DNA from: Aureispira sp. CCB-E
GTDB taxonomy: Bacteria > Bacteroidota > Bacteroidia > Chitinophagales > Saprospiraceae
Direction of reading: 5' to 3'
NCBI RefSeq assembly: GCF_031326345.1
Contig: NZ_CP133671.1
Location: 3,224,001 to 3,288,000, forward strand
Length of the DNA: 64,000 bases
Shown piece by piece: positions 26,051 to 34,589 of this stretch (its first letter is position 1; each line of letters starts with the position of its first letter). Made by a program: the position numbers and the translations under genes. The notes beneath the pieces were generated by a model. It saw nothing but the letters and a program-made list of their open reading frames with translations, ran no database searches and was not told the DNA's origin.

Positions 26051-26210
26051 TTTTATTGGATTAACGAAGTTCATGAAATGAATACGCTAATGCAAGGTTA
26101 TCATTTCGGAAAGCTCTTGTTTGAATATGCCTTGGCGGTCCTAGATGGTCAAGGCATATTTTGTTAAAAATAAAATGATAACATTTGTTTAACTATATTT
26201 TTAGTTTTAA
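26051..26210 (+). other. intergenic DNA with a copy of the upstream region of paralogue 1
   Basis: TGATAACATTTGTTTAACTA and the AT-rich bases after it (26177-26210) closely match DNA at 24377-24415 upstream of paralogue 1. This suggests the duplication that made the two paralogues included part of the leader. Element copy 2 has inserted at the end of the match. Confidence 0.5.
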
Positions 26211-26356
26211 CAATAGTTCGTTGAAAAACTTTATTAGTTTGATAATCAATAAGTTGTAGATCTACTATATTTTGCGTTAAAATGTTGATTATCAAACCAA
26301 TATAAATGTGCTTTTTTATCTTTTTGGTAAAAAAGTAAAAAATCAACGAACTACTA
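26211..26356 (+). mobile_element. modular element copy 2 (146 bp), target duplication TTTTAA
   Basis: It begins CAATAGTTCGTTGA and ends TCAACGAACTACTA, flanked by TTTTAA at 26205-26210 and 26357-26362. The inner inverted repeat is TTAGTTTGATAATCAA near 26233 and TTGATTATCAAACCAA near 26285. It lacks the GC-richer palindromic module seen in copy 4. It sits in the leader of paralogue 2. Confidence 0.85.
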
Positions 26357-26646
26357 TTTTAAAATACTATGTTTAAATCAAAGTAGGTAAGTGGGCAGAA
26401 AAAAATATAGCTAAAAAATAGGCTTGTTTTTTATATGGTTTTTCTGAACGATTACTTATTTTAACCTTCTTCATCCGCACATTTAAAGGGGAGAAAAGTA
26501 GTTTTCTCTAACAAATGCTTTGCTCAAAAAATAAGTATAACAACGCTATTTTATGTTTTGTAAATCAAACAAAACAGGAATTGCTATGCTGTATTTATGC
26601 AAAGGTTTATAATGTAATTAATTAATTCACATATAAACAAAATGCG

Positions 26647-28107
26647 ATGAAACAATTATTGAATCGTTGGGTTCTGCTAGGAATCCTATTATTTATGTCC
26701 ACACTTGTTGTTGGGCTTGACAAAGAAGGGTACAATATCCGAGTTCGTATCGATGGGTACGAAAACGATACTTGTATTTTAGCACATCATTATGGTGACA
26801 AAAAGTACATCAGTGCCACGGTCACCTCCAGAAATGAAGACAATGAATTTATCTTTGAAGGCGCAGAACCGCTCAAGGGAGGAGTCTATTTAGTATTGAT
26901 TAAAGATAATAATAACTACTTTGAGTTTTTAGTGTCCAATGAAGAAGATCAAAAAGACATGGTACTAAGTACTAAATTGGACAAAAGCAAGGACTTGAGC
27001 AAACATTTAAAAATTAAAGGCTCGAAGGATAATGACGCTTATTTAAACTACATGAGGTTTAATGCTAAAATTCAACAAAAAAAAGCTGTATTGCAGGAAA
27101 AAATTGTAGCTCAAACTCAGAAGAAGAAGAAAGAAAAATTAGAAAAAAGCTTAAAGTTGTTGGATAAAAAATTAAAAGCTTACCAGCTCAAAGCAATTGA
27201 AAAAAATCCTGATTTTTTGAGTTCAAAAATTATTGCCGATTGGATGGTTCAAGAAGTACCTGAATCTGTTCAATCAGATAAGTTAGCATGGTTTTACTGG
27301 ACACGAGCACATTTTTGGGATAATTTTGATTTTTCAGACGAACGGTTGATCCGAACTCCTTTGTTCAAACACAAAATGGAAGTTTTTACAGAACAATTGA
27401 CGCCTGCAAATCCAGATTCTATTATTGTTGCGGTAGATGCTATCTTGCGGCGAACCAAAGAAGGGAAAAATAAGATCATGTTTCAATATGCAGCATCAGA
27501 ATTGTTCAATAAATATGCAAAAAGCAAGATTATTTGTATGGATGCTGTGTATGTATTTTTAGGCGAAAAATATTACTGCTCTGGAGGTGCAGATTGGGTA
27601 GACTCGGCACAACTTGAGAAAATTTGTGCTAATGTGGCTTCCATAAAGCCGTTGCAATGTGGGTTGTATGCTCCCAATATTCGCCTAAAAAAATTAGATG
27701 GAACCCCGATTAGCTTGTATGATGTAAAAGCAAAATACACTGCAATCTATTTTTGGGATCCAAGTTGTGGAAACTGTAGCAAGACGAGCGATCGATTGGT
27801 ACCTGTTTATCACAAATACAAAGACAAAGGGTTTGAAATCTTTGGAATTTGTAGCGATAGTTGGAAAAATTTGGATAAATGCAAAAAAAAGGTAGCTGAA
27901 AAAGGAATGGTATTTATCAATACTTCTGAAAAAGCTTATCCTTTGGCTGTTGCCAAAAAATATTACGACCTAAAGGCTAATCCGTATATCTTATTGTTGG
28001 ATGAAGATAAAAAAATAATGTACAAACGGGTTGATCCGCAACAAATTGATGCTATTTTAAAACGAGCATTTGAACAAGAAAAGACAGAGCTTGATCAAAA
28101 AGAGTAA
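26647..28107 (+). CDS. DUF4369-DUF5106-thioredoxin exported protein, paralogue 2
   Basis: Protein of 486 residues with the same three-part architecture as the gene upstream, and many identical stretches (VRIDGYENDTCIL, ICMDAVYVFLGEKYYC, LQCGLYAPNIRLKKLDGTP). The signal peptide is WVLLGILLFMSTLVVG. The thioredoxin active site is FWDPSCGNCSK. The central region is more lysine-rich than in paralogue 1. It is the likely product of a tandem duplication, as part of the upstream DNA is also shared. A terminator follows closely. Confidence 0.86.
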   Translation: MKQLLNRWVLLGILLFMSTLVVGLDKEGYNIRVRIDGYENDTCILAHHYGDKKYISATVTSRNEDNEFIFEGAEPLKGGVYLVLIKDNNNYFEFLVSNEEDQKDMVLSTKLDKSKDLSKHLKIKGSKDNDAYLNYMRFNAKIQQKKAVLQEKIVAQTQKKKKEKLEKSLKLLDKKLKAYQLKAIEKNPDFLSSKIIADWMVQEVPESVQSDKLAWFYWTRAHFWDNFDFSDERLIRTPLFKHKMEVFTEQLTPANPDSIIVAVDAILRRTKEGKNKIMFQYAASELFNKYAKSKIICMDAVYVFLGEKYYCSGGADWVDSAQLEKICANVASIKPLQCGLYAPNIRLKKLDGTPISLYDVKAKYTAIYFWDPSCGNCSKTSDRLVPVYHKYKDKGFEIFGICSDSWKNLDKCKKKVAEKGMVFINTSEKAYPLAVAKKYYDLKANPYILLLDEDKKIMYKRVDPQQIDAILKRAFEQEKTELDQKE

Positions 28108-28133
28108 TAGCTTTTTTTTAAATAACAAATGGA

Positions 28134-28168
28134 AGCCACACAGAACTAGATTTTGTGTGGCTATTTTT
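28134..28168 (+). terminator. terminator of paralogue 2
   Basis: AGCCACACAGAA pairs with TTTTGTGTGGCT (12 bp, one G-T pair) with a 5-base loop, followed by ATTTTT. From here to 28508 (about 340 bases) no gene is seen; a small hairpin CCCCT / AGGGG lies at 28465-28486 in the leader of the next gene. Confidence 0.82.
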
Positions 28169-28508
28169 ATAGATATGAATACTTATTTATGATAAAAATG
28201 TCCTTTTGTTTTATTCCTAATAAAAGGCAATGAAGATGCTGAATGAAAGAACGTAGTTGTTCTAGGGGCTTTTAAAGTGGCTTTGTATCGAGTAATAAGC
28301 ACTTGGTTAGAGTCATTATTATAGAACGGATAATTATAGGGGAAGATTAAAAAAAACGTTGTTTTTGTTGAAAAATAAAACTACTTTGCTGGTCTAATTT
28401 TTATATTTAATTTTTTAGTTAAACCTCAAAAGAGTATATAACTATATTTATATTATTGTTTAATCCCCTGTCTCTAAAATTAGGGGCAAACCAAAACCAT
28501 ATTTTATT

Positions 28509-29477
28509 ATGTTTCCATGCAAGGTGAAAATCGATCAGCTCGATAGGACCAATAAAAAAGTCAAGGATATTGATATTAAAGCGAATAAAGCTTTAACACG
28601 AGGAAAAATTAAGAAGGTACAATCTAAAGAAGGTGAGCGGACTCCGTTTTATTACTTAGGTGGCTACTTTGAAAATAATGGAAAAGCCATAGGTGATTTT
28701 CTATCGTTAGGGAATAGTTTAAAATTAGAAAAGCATTTTGTTCAAAATGAAATGAAGAAGAGCAAGAATTCTTTTATGGATGAAAAGTTACAAGATCCTA
28801 AAAAGGCTGCAATGGGAGAGGTGTATGTAGAAAAAGAAGTGCTTTATTTTGAACCCCATGATAAATGTAAGATACCTGAATCAAAATGGCCTAAGATACT
28901 GAAAGATATGAAAGAGTATTTTTCAGGAATGAAGGCAGTAGCTGTTGTTAATGGAAAAATGCTAGAGGCAGAAGAGGACAAAGGAAGTAGTCCAGTAAAA
29001 GATACTTCTGAAAATATAGAGCCAGTAGAGGAAATAGAGGATAAAGTAAGTGCCAAAGAATTAGCAGAAGATTATAAAGAGTTATTGACTGAATTTAAGG
29101 AGGTTCAAAAATCTGAGCATGATGTTGATGTTGCTAAATTATTGTATAAAGAAATTGTTGTTTGGAGAAAGAATTTTGGTAAGCTAGATGCAACAGCACA
29201 AGAGAAACTTGCTAAGTTTAATCAAAGTTGTGAAACAACTCTTAGTGAATTAAAAAAAATAATTAAAGTAGATCAAAACATAGGTGAAGAGGTCAAAAAA
29301 GTCGTAAAAATCGTTTTAGATTATATAGAAATCGATAATGAAACATCTCCTAATGCCGTGAAATTAAAGAAAGAAGCTAAAGAAATATTAGACAAATTAC
29401 AGAAGTTCTGCAAGTTTGTAAATGCTAAAAAATTAACTCAAAAATGCAATCAATTACAAACAATGCTTGAGTCCTAG
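28509..29477 (+). CDS. unrecognised cytoplasmic protein, first gene of a two-gene cassette
   Basis: I do not recognise this 322-residue protein. It has no signal peptide. Residues 1-155 look globular, with GKIKKVQSKEGERTPFYYLG and a strand pair GEVYVEKEVLYFEP. An acidic linker (about 155-180) leads into a Lys/Glu-rich helical C-terminal half with coiled-coil-like spacing (LAEDYKELLTEFKEVQ, TTLSELKKIIKV). The next gene starts 46 bases downstream, and both end at one terminator, so they form an operon. An effector, chaperone or adaptor role can be imagined, but nothing in the sequence proves one. Confidence 0.6.
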   Translation: MFPCKVKIDQLDRTNKKVKDIDIKANKALTRGKIKKVQSKEGERTPFYYLGGYFENNGKAIGDFLSLGNSLKLEKHFVQNEMKKSKNSFMDEKLQDPKKAAMGEVYVEKEVLYFEPHDKCKIPESKWPKILKDMKEYFSGMKAVAVVNGKMLEAEEDKGSSPVKDTSENIEPVEEIEDKVSAKELAEDYKELLTEFKEVQKSEHDVDVAKLLYKEIVVWRKNFGKLDATAQEKLAKFNQSCETTLSELKKIIKVDQNIGEEVKKVVKIVLDYIEIDNETSPNAVKLKKEAKEILDKLQKFCKFVNAKKLTQKCNQLQTMLES

Positions 29478-29523
29478 GACCAAAACTTTACCTATTATTT
29501 TTTAACTTTCTAATTTATTAATT

Positions 29524-31227
29524 ATGTCTGATATACATGTAGAACAGCTAGATGCTGTAATTAAAGCTTATAAAAGTAAAAAAAGATTAAAACGTCATGG
29601 AAATGTAGTAACAAAGGAACTCTTTGAAATGGGGTTGGGATTTTATAAATTCCCTGATGGAAAATATGAAAAAATTGAAAAAATTGGCTCCTTTGAAAAA
29701 TTAGCAGAATTAAAGTCAACACACGATACGGCACTAATAAAACTGCAAAGGCATCAAGTTCAAGCTTTTGCTGATTATTTAGCTTTGCAAGATGACCCTT
29801 TGTATAAGAAGGGATTTGCTGCTTTGGAAGATATTAAGTCTAAAAAAGATGTTGGCAATCTCACAATTGAAGCAGAAGCCGCTTTAGCCGCTTCCGCTGA
29901 ATTTCAAGTCTCTTGGAACAAAGGAGTAGTTGGGGAGGCTAAGTTAAAAGCAGGTGTTTCAATGGCACTAGATGGCAAGTATGCTAAATTGAGTCTAGGG
30001 GCTAGCATAGCATTGAATGTAAAAGCAGAGCTAAAACTAAATAGTGTCTCTTTATCAGCAACAGCAGAAGCTGCGGTAGAAGCCACATTGAAGAGTAAAC
30101 CAATCAGTATAGGAAAAACTACTTATTCAGCGTCTTTTTATACACAATTTAAGGCTTATGCTAAAGCTGAGGCTCGCTTGGATGCCAGTGTAGGATTAAG
30201 TGCTACTACTTTTGTTGCTGCGGATGCTAAAGGGAAGTTGTTTGCAGGTGTTGGTGTTTCTGGTGAAGTAGGAATTGAACTTAATGGGGTTTATAATAAA
30301 AAAGTGAACCCTAATAATCGCTTGCTTGCTAAAGCGAATCTAAATGCTACTTTAGAGGCAGGAGCCTTAATTTCTTTTGGAGGAGAGTATGGAAGTGAAA
30401 GTTCAGAAAAGATTGATGGAGTTGATTTTTCTAAAAAAACTTTCAAAGTTGCAGCAGGAATGGTGGCAGGTGCAGAATTTTCAGTCAATATTTTAGTTTT
30501 GGCAGAAGTAACAGAAGATATTAAAGAGGCAATAAAGAAAAAGGCGAAGGAGTTAATCGCGGAATTAATAGGGGCTGAAATGATGAAATACTTAGAGAAA
30601 AAATATGCTGCATTTAAGAAAAAAGCAGATAACGTTATTCATTATATAGGACATAGCATTTATAATCAATTTAACTCTGATAGTTACACTGGTTTATATT
30701 ATACTATGGACTCCAGTATTCGTAGACTAGAAGTGCATATCAATCGATTAGCAAAGGATCCAAATTCTCAAAAATATGCCGAAAAAGCTAGAGTAAGACT
30801 AGAAAAAGTAGAAAATAAATTAATAAAATATAAAGTAAGAATAGAAGGGGTTAGAGATGATTGTGGCAGAGTAATGTATAATGTGGCTGAATTGTTAGCT
30901 AATGGAGATATAGACAAAAAGACATTTATAACGAGAAGCTCAATAATTCTCAACGAAGTTGAAGATGCAAAAGACAAAGTCGCAACAATGCTTTCTGCTA
31001 TTGAAAATGTCACAGAGGCTAATTTAGAAATGATTGATATTGAAAATATGTTAGATGATCACCTTAAAGGGGAAGATTTATTAACATCTAAGGATGATAT
31101 TCTATTAGAAAATCGCAGAAAAATGAATCAATTATTGCATGCTCAAACTTATATGCATGACAGCTTAGATTATATTACAGAAGAATTGACACATAAGTTA
31201 GTTGAGGAAATGAAAAAAAGAGGATAA
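29524..31227 (+). CDS. unrecognised protein with Ala-rich beta region and helical C terminus
   Basis: The 567-residue product shows no domain I know and no signal peptide. Residues 1-110 are helical and basic (AYKSKKRLKRHG). Residues about 115-325 alternate small and polar residues in many short strands rich in Ala, Ser and Gly (AEAALAASAEFQVSW, LFAGVGVSGEVGIELNG), the pattern of an extended antiparallel sheet that could be amphipathic. Residues 330-567 are long helices with coiled-coil character (EKARVRLEKVENKLIKYKVR). A membrane-inserting or scaffold protein is possible. It is co-transcribed with the gene before it. Confidence 0.6.
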   Translation: MSDIHVEQLDAVIKAYKSKKRLKRHGNVVTKELFEMGLGFYKFPDGKYEKIEKIGSFEKLAELKSTHDTALIKLQRHQVQAFADYLALQDDPLYKKGFAALEDIKSKKDVGNLTIEAEAALAASAEFQVSWNKGVVGEAKLKAGVSMALDGKYAKLSLGASIALNVKAELKLNSVSLSATAEAAVEATLKSKPISIGKTTYSASFYTQFKAYAKAEARLDASVGLSATTFVAADAKGKLFAGVGVSGEVGIELNGVYNKKVNPNNRLLAKANLNATLEAGALISFGGEYGSESSEKIDGVDFSKKTFKVAAGMVAGAEFSVNILVLAEVTEDIKEAIKKKAKELIAELIGAEMMKYLEKKYAAFKKKADNVIHYIGHSIYNQFNSDSYTGLYYTMDSSIRRLEVHINRLAKDPNSQKYAEKARVRLEKVENKLIKYKVRIEGVRDDCGRVMYNVAELLANGDIDKKTFITRSSIILNEVEDAKDKVATMLSAIENVTEANLEMIDIENMLDDHLKGEDLLTSKDDILLENRRKMNQLLHAQTYMHDSLDYITEELTHKLVEEMKKRG

Positions 31228-31252
31228 ATATAAGATAACTTTTAAAAGCAAG

Positions 31253-31289
31253 AAGCCGCACAAATGATTCCATTTTGTGCGGCTTTTTT
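31253..31289 (+). terminator. terminator of the two-gene cassette
   Basis: AAGCCGCACAAA pairs with TTTGTGCGGCTT (12 bp, 9-base loop), followed by T. It lies 25 bases past the stop codon. Confidence 0.9.
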
Positions 31290-31314
31290 ATACCACTGTT
31301 TGGTTTCAACAAAT

Positions 31315-33390
31315 TTACTCTCCGACAACTAATTTTTGAAACAAGTGTTGACCATCAGCGGTTGTGCCTGCTACGATGTACAAACCATTAGACAAATCTT
31401 TAATATCAATGGTCTTAGGATGTCCATTGATAAATTTGATTTCAGTTCCTTTATTGTCAAACACTTGAACAAATTTTAGCTTTGCTTGTGTAGAAATATG
31501 GATGATATCGGTACTTGGATTGGGGTGTACTTCTAGTGTAGGACGGTTGTCTTTTTCGATAGCCTTGTTGGAGGTAATTGGCATGTTTTTGATAATCGTA
31601 AAGTAATCATCAATTTGACCATTTTCCCGTACAAATTTCATGTCCAGTTGATTGTTGTTGACTTCCACAACGCAAGACCCCAATTGATTAAGAGAACTAA
31701 ACATAGCAGGATGATCCAATGGTCCTCCCGATGTTTTTCCTGAAGAGCCAGCAGTGATATAGACAGCTCCTTTGCCTGCATTAGGGCCTACTGTTTCCTT
31801 TTGATAAGCTCCATCGCCACCAATTCTACCATCACCACCACCGTTGGGACCTACAACATGTTGAGCGGCATCAAAGCTAAATGCCAATCCTGTATGACCA
31901 TTCAAAAAGTAAGAACGCTCGTAAGAATGACTATGTCCACAAAGAACTAAGTCGACTCCATTGGCTTCTAGCATGGGCAAGAAATTATTTCTCATTTGAA
32001 AGAGCTGTGGCTCAAAATCTGAATTGTGAGAGCCTTTGGTGTAAGGTGGATGGTGCCATATACCAATAATCCAATCCGCATTGGTGTTTTGGATATCATT
32101 TTGACACCAACTATACATACTGCCACCTGTACCCAATCCTGTTAAGCTTTCTGAATTGAGTACGATGAAATGAATATTGCCATAATCAAAGGAATAGTAT
32201 GCTTCTGTACCAGAAGGAACTCCCCCTGCTTCTCCTTGTTTTGGAAAGCTAAAAATATCAAAATAAGGTCCTGATTGGTTGGAAGGGCTAGCAGAGTGCG
32301 CATCGTGATTGCCAATAGTTGACCAAGCAACAGTTTTACTAAGCATAGCCTCATACATATTCTCAAAAATAGCGTATTGATATTCACTGTCGGTACCATC
32401 TTGATAGGCATTGTCTCCCAAAAATAAGAGAACATCTGTATGATTGTTGCCAATATAATTATAGTAAGCATCTCGAACAGCTCTTTGGTTGTTGTTGGCT
32501 GTACCACAATCGCCTAGTGCCCAGATAGTAGTAGGAACCGCTTGCCCAGGAATAGGATTGGTTTGAAAATATTGGCTACTATCAGCAAAGGAAAGGGTAT
32601 CTGCTTCGTTGTATACTTCATAATAATAGCGCGTGGCAGGTTGTAAACCCGTTATAAGGACTTCGTGATTGTATTTTTTTACACTATCCCGAACGGTATT
32701 GGATAGGTTGTTAATATCGGTACTATATTTTAAAATAGATTCGGATAAATCTGCGGTTCTCCAACGAACAACCATACTATTGCTTGTTCCGTTCTGTAAG
32801 TACGGTCCTCTAATAATAGAATCTTGCTTGATAGTATCGGCCAAAAACTGAAAATCAAAACTAATATCAGAGCTAAAAAAAGAACGTTGGTGAATTTCAA
32901 CGGCTACGGTATTCGTACCTAGAACAAGGCTATTGATAATTTGTCGATTCACCCAAGTATCTTCATCTGAACCATTGACAGTGGTGTTGGCAAAAGTAGA
33001 ATAAGAAACACTTCCTGAAGACATGTTGTCTCGCCAAATCTCTGTGCCATTGATATAGACAACCGCTCCATCATCTCGAATGAGTTTTAACAGCATAGAT
33101 TGGTATTGGCTTGGGTTGTTGATGACAAAAGATTTTCTAAAATAGGTTGTCCGTGCATCATCATCGGTAACCGTTGTTTCATCGCCATCGCCATAACCTA
33201 ATTGAGCAAATCCACTTGCCCAACTGGAGTCGTTGTAATTAATGCTTGTCCAATTTCCAGCTGGCGCATTTCCTGCGTCATAATATTTCCACTCAGCTCC
33301 TGCTTGAATGAGCGTGTCTTGTCCAAAAAGAAAAAGGGGGAAAGCAGAAAAGAAGAGGAGTCTAGTCAATTGTATAAGGTTGATTTTCAT
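31315..33390 (-). CDS. T9SS-exported purple acid phosphatase-like metallophosphoesterase
   Basis: Secreted enzyme of 691 residues. After a signal peptide (LLFFSAFPLFLFGQ), residues 25-190 form a beta domain (WTSINYNDSSWASGFAQLGYGDG) and 195-285 a purple-acid-phosphatase N-terminal (fibronectin-like) domain. The metallophosphatase domain follows, with metal motifs GDCGTANNN, GDNAYQDG, IGNHDAHS, WHHPPY and CGHSHSYERS in order. The last 80 residues (VHPNPSTDIIHIS to FQKLVVGE) are a T9SS type A sorting domain, so the enzyme should be carried across the outer membrane and released or anchored at the surface. Its start overlaps the stop of the upstream TPR gene by four bases (ATGA). Confidence 0.9.
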   Translation of the reverse strand: MKINLIQLTRLLFFSAFPLFLFGQDTLIQAGAEWKYYDAGNAPAGNWTSINYNDSSWASGFAQLGYGDGDETTVTDDDARTTYFRKSFVINNPSQYQSMLLKLIRDDGAVVYINGTEIWRDNMSSGSVSYSTFANTTVNGSDEDTWVNRQIINSLVLGTNTVAVEIHQRSFFSSDISFDFQFLADTIKQDSIIRGPYLQNGTSNSMVVRWRTADLSESILKYSTDINNLSNTVRDSVKKYNHEVLITGLQPATRYYYEVYNEADTLSFADSSQYFQTNPIPGQAVPTTIWALGDCGTANNNQRAVRDAYYNYIGNNHTDVLLFLGDNAYQDGTDSEYQYAIFENMYEAMLSKTVAWSTIGNHDAHSASPSNQSGPYFDIFSFPKQGEAGGVPSGTEAYYSFDYGNIHFIVLNSESLTGLGTGGSMYSWCQNDIQNTNADWIIGIWHHPPYTKGSHNSDFEPQLFQMRNNFLPMLEANGVDLVLCGHSHSYERSYFLNGHTGLAFSFDAAQHVVGPNGGGDGRIGGDGAYQKETVGPNAGKGAVYITAGSSGKTSGGPLDHPAMFSSLNQLGSCVVEVNNNQLDMKFVRENGQIDDYFTIIKNMPITSNKAIEKDNRPTLEVHPNPSTDIIHISTQAKLKFVQVFDNKGTEIKFINGHPKTIDIKDLSNGLYIVAGTTADGQHLFQKLVVGE

Positions 33391-34217
33391 TGGTTTTCTA
33401 ATTTTTGTAATAATGTATGAATGTCAGCTAAGAGTTGGATCATAGCTTTGGTTTTTTGTTGGTGGGGTTTTAGAGATTCAAATGCTTGTTTAGCTTTCTC
33501 TGCATAGGTTTTGGCGGGTTTGCACTTCTTTTGTTGGTAGAGGTAATTTGCTTTTCTATAGTACCAACCTTCTTTCCGATTATTTTGATGAATAATGACA
33601 TCGTATTGCTCAATGGCCTTTTTTACCAATTTAAACTTCTTTAAATAATTTAATTTTTGCTCTTGCAAGACATAAACATGTTTGCCCAATTGATTCAAAC
33701 CTCGCTCAATAACTTCTAAAACAGCTTCTCGATAGGCAGGTCCCTTGGCAAGGTACACTTCTGCTAAAGTTACATAATTTTCTGGTGTTAAATCAATGGA
33801 ATGTTTAATAACATATTCAAAGGAAGTAATGGCCTTGTCGTAGGCTCTAGATTTTTGAAAGAGCTCTCCTCGCAGCTTGTGAATCTTGACATCGACAGAA
33901 TCTTGGGTTAGGTATTGTTGAGTGCAAATCAAACCACTCTTAAATAAATAGAGTTCAAGATATGTTTCTGCCATTCTATAGTGCAGTATTTTTTCTTGAA
34001 AACCTAGTGCTTTAGCTTGTAAGTAATCTGCTAGGGCGTTGTCCCATTCTTCGTGTTGATAATAGAGAAAACCTCTTTCTAGATACAAGGTAGCATTGTT
34101 AGGTGTTTGAGCAATAGCTTTTGTTTTGGCAATGATTCTTTTTTCCAAATCGCCATGCCCCCACATAAAAATAGAGCATCCAAGTATTAGAATTAGTGTA
34201 CTGATAATTTTGTGCAT
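33387..34217 (-). CDS. exported tetratricopeptide-repeat protein
   Basis: Protein of 276 residues with a signal peptide (ISTLILILGCSIFMWGHG) and about five TPR-like helical pairs, such as ATLYLERGFLYYQHEEWDNA and YDKAITSFEYVIKHSIDL. The C-terminal end is basic. It is translationally coupled (ATGA) to the phosphatase gene, so the two probably work in the same compartment. TPR repeats bind proteins; the partner is unknown. Confidence 0.78.
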   Translation of the reverse strand: MHKIISTLILILGCSIFMWGHGDLEKRIIAKTKAIAQTPNNATLYLERGFLYYQHEEWDNALADYLQAKALGFQEKILHYRMAETYLELYLFKSGLICTQQYLTQDSVDVKIHKLRGELFQKSRAYDKAITSFEYVIKHSIDLTPENYVTLAEVYLAKGPAYREAVLEVIERGLNQLGKHVYVLQEQKLNYLKKFKLVKKAIEQYDVIIHQNNRKEGWYYRKANYLYQQKKCKPAKTYAEKAKQAFESLKPHQQKTKAMIQLLADIHTLLQKLENQ

Positions 34218-34589
34218 TGTAATAGTACCAATCTTTATTGTAATATAATTTAGGGTAGAAAGGTAGAGGACAAGTACCTTTTCGTTCAGCTGTGTTTTAT
34301 CAATTGAGGATTACCGAAAAAATTTGAGGAATGGTGGCTGATATTATATAATGATAAATACCTACCTTAACCCCAAAATACAGAATTACTGTTAGATCTA
34401 AATCAAATTAGTATTATTTTTTATGCTTAATTAGCAAGCATATCGTTATAGAAGCGTTATTAATTGTAGGATATTTAGAAAGCTTATTTTTTGGCATTAT
34501 ATTAGGCTTTTTTAGTTGGTCTCGTATAAATAATCTTGGCAAGCGAATGTTTGTGTGTACAAACAATTCTATTTTGCCTATAAATTTTT
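34218..34589. other. divergent intergenic region
   Basis: About 370 bases between the divergent TPR gene and paralogue 3. It is AT-rich, and I see no hairpin terminator, repeat-element copy or complete promoter consensus in it. Confidence 0.5.

Noticed and set aside
26164-26346. Open frame within element copy 2 on the minus strand
   Set aside because: It is created by the inverted repeats of the element, and its Lys/Ile/Asn-rich product is typical of translated AT-rich DNA.
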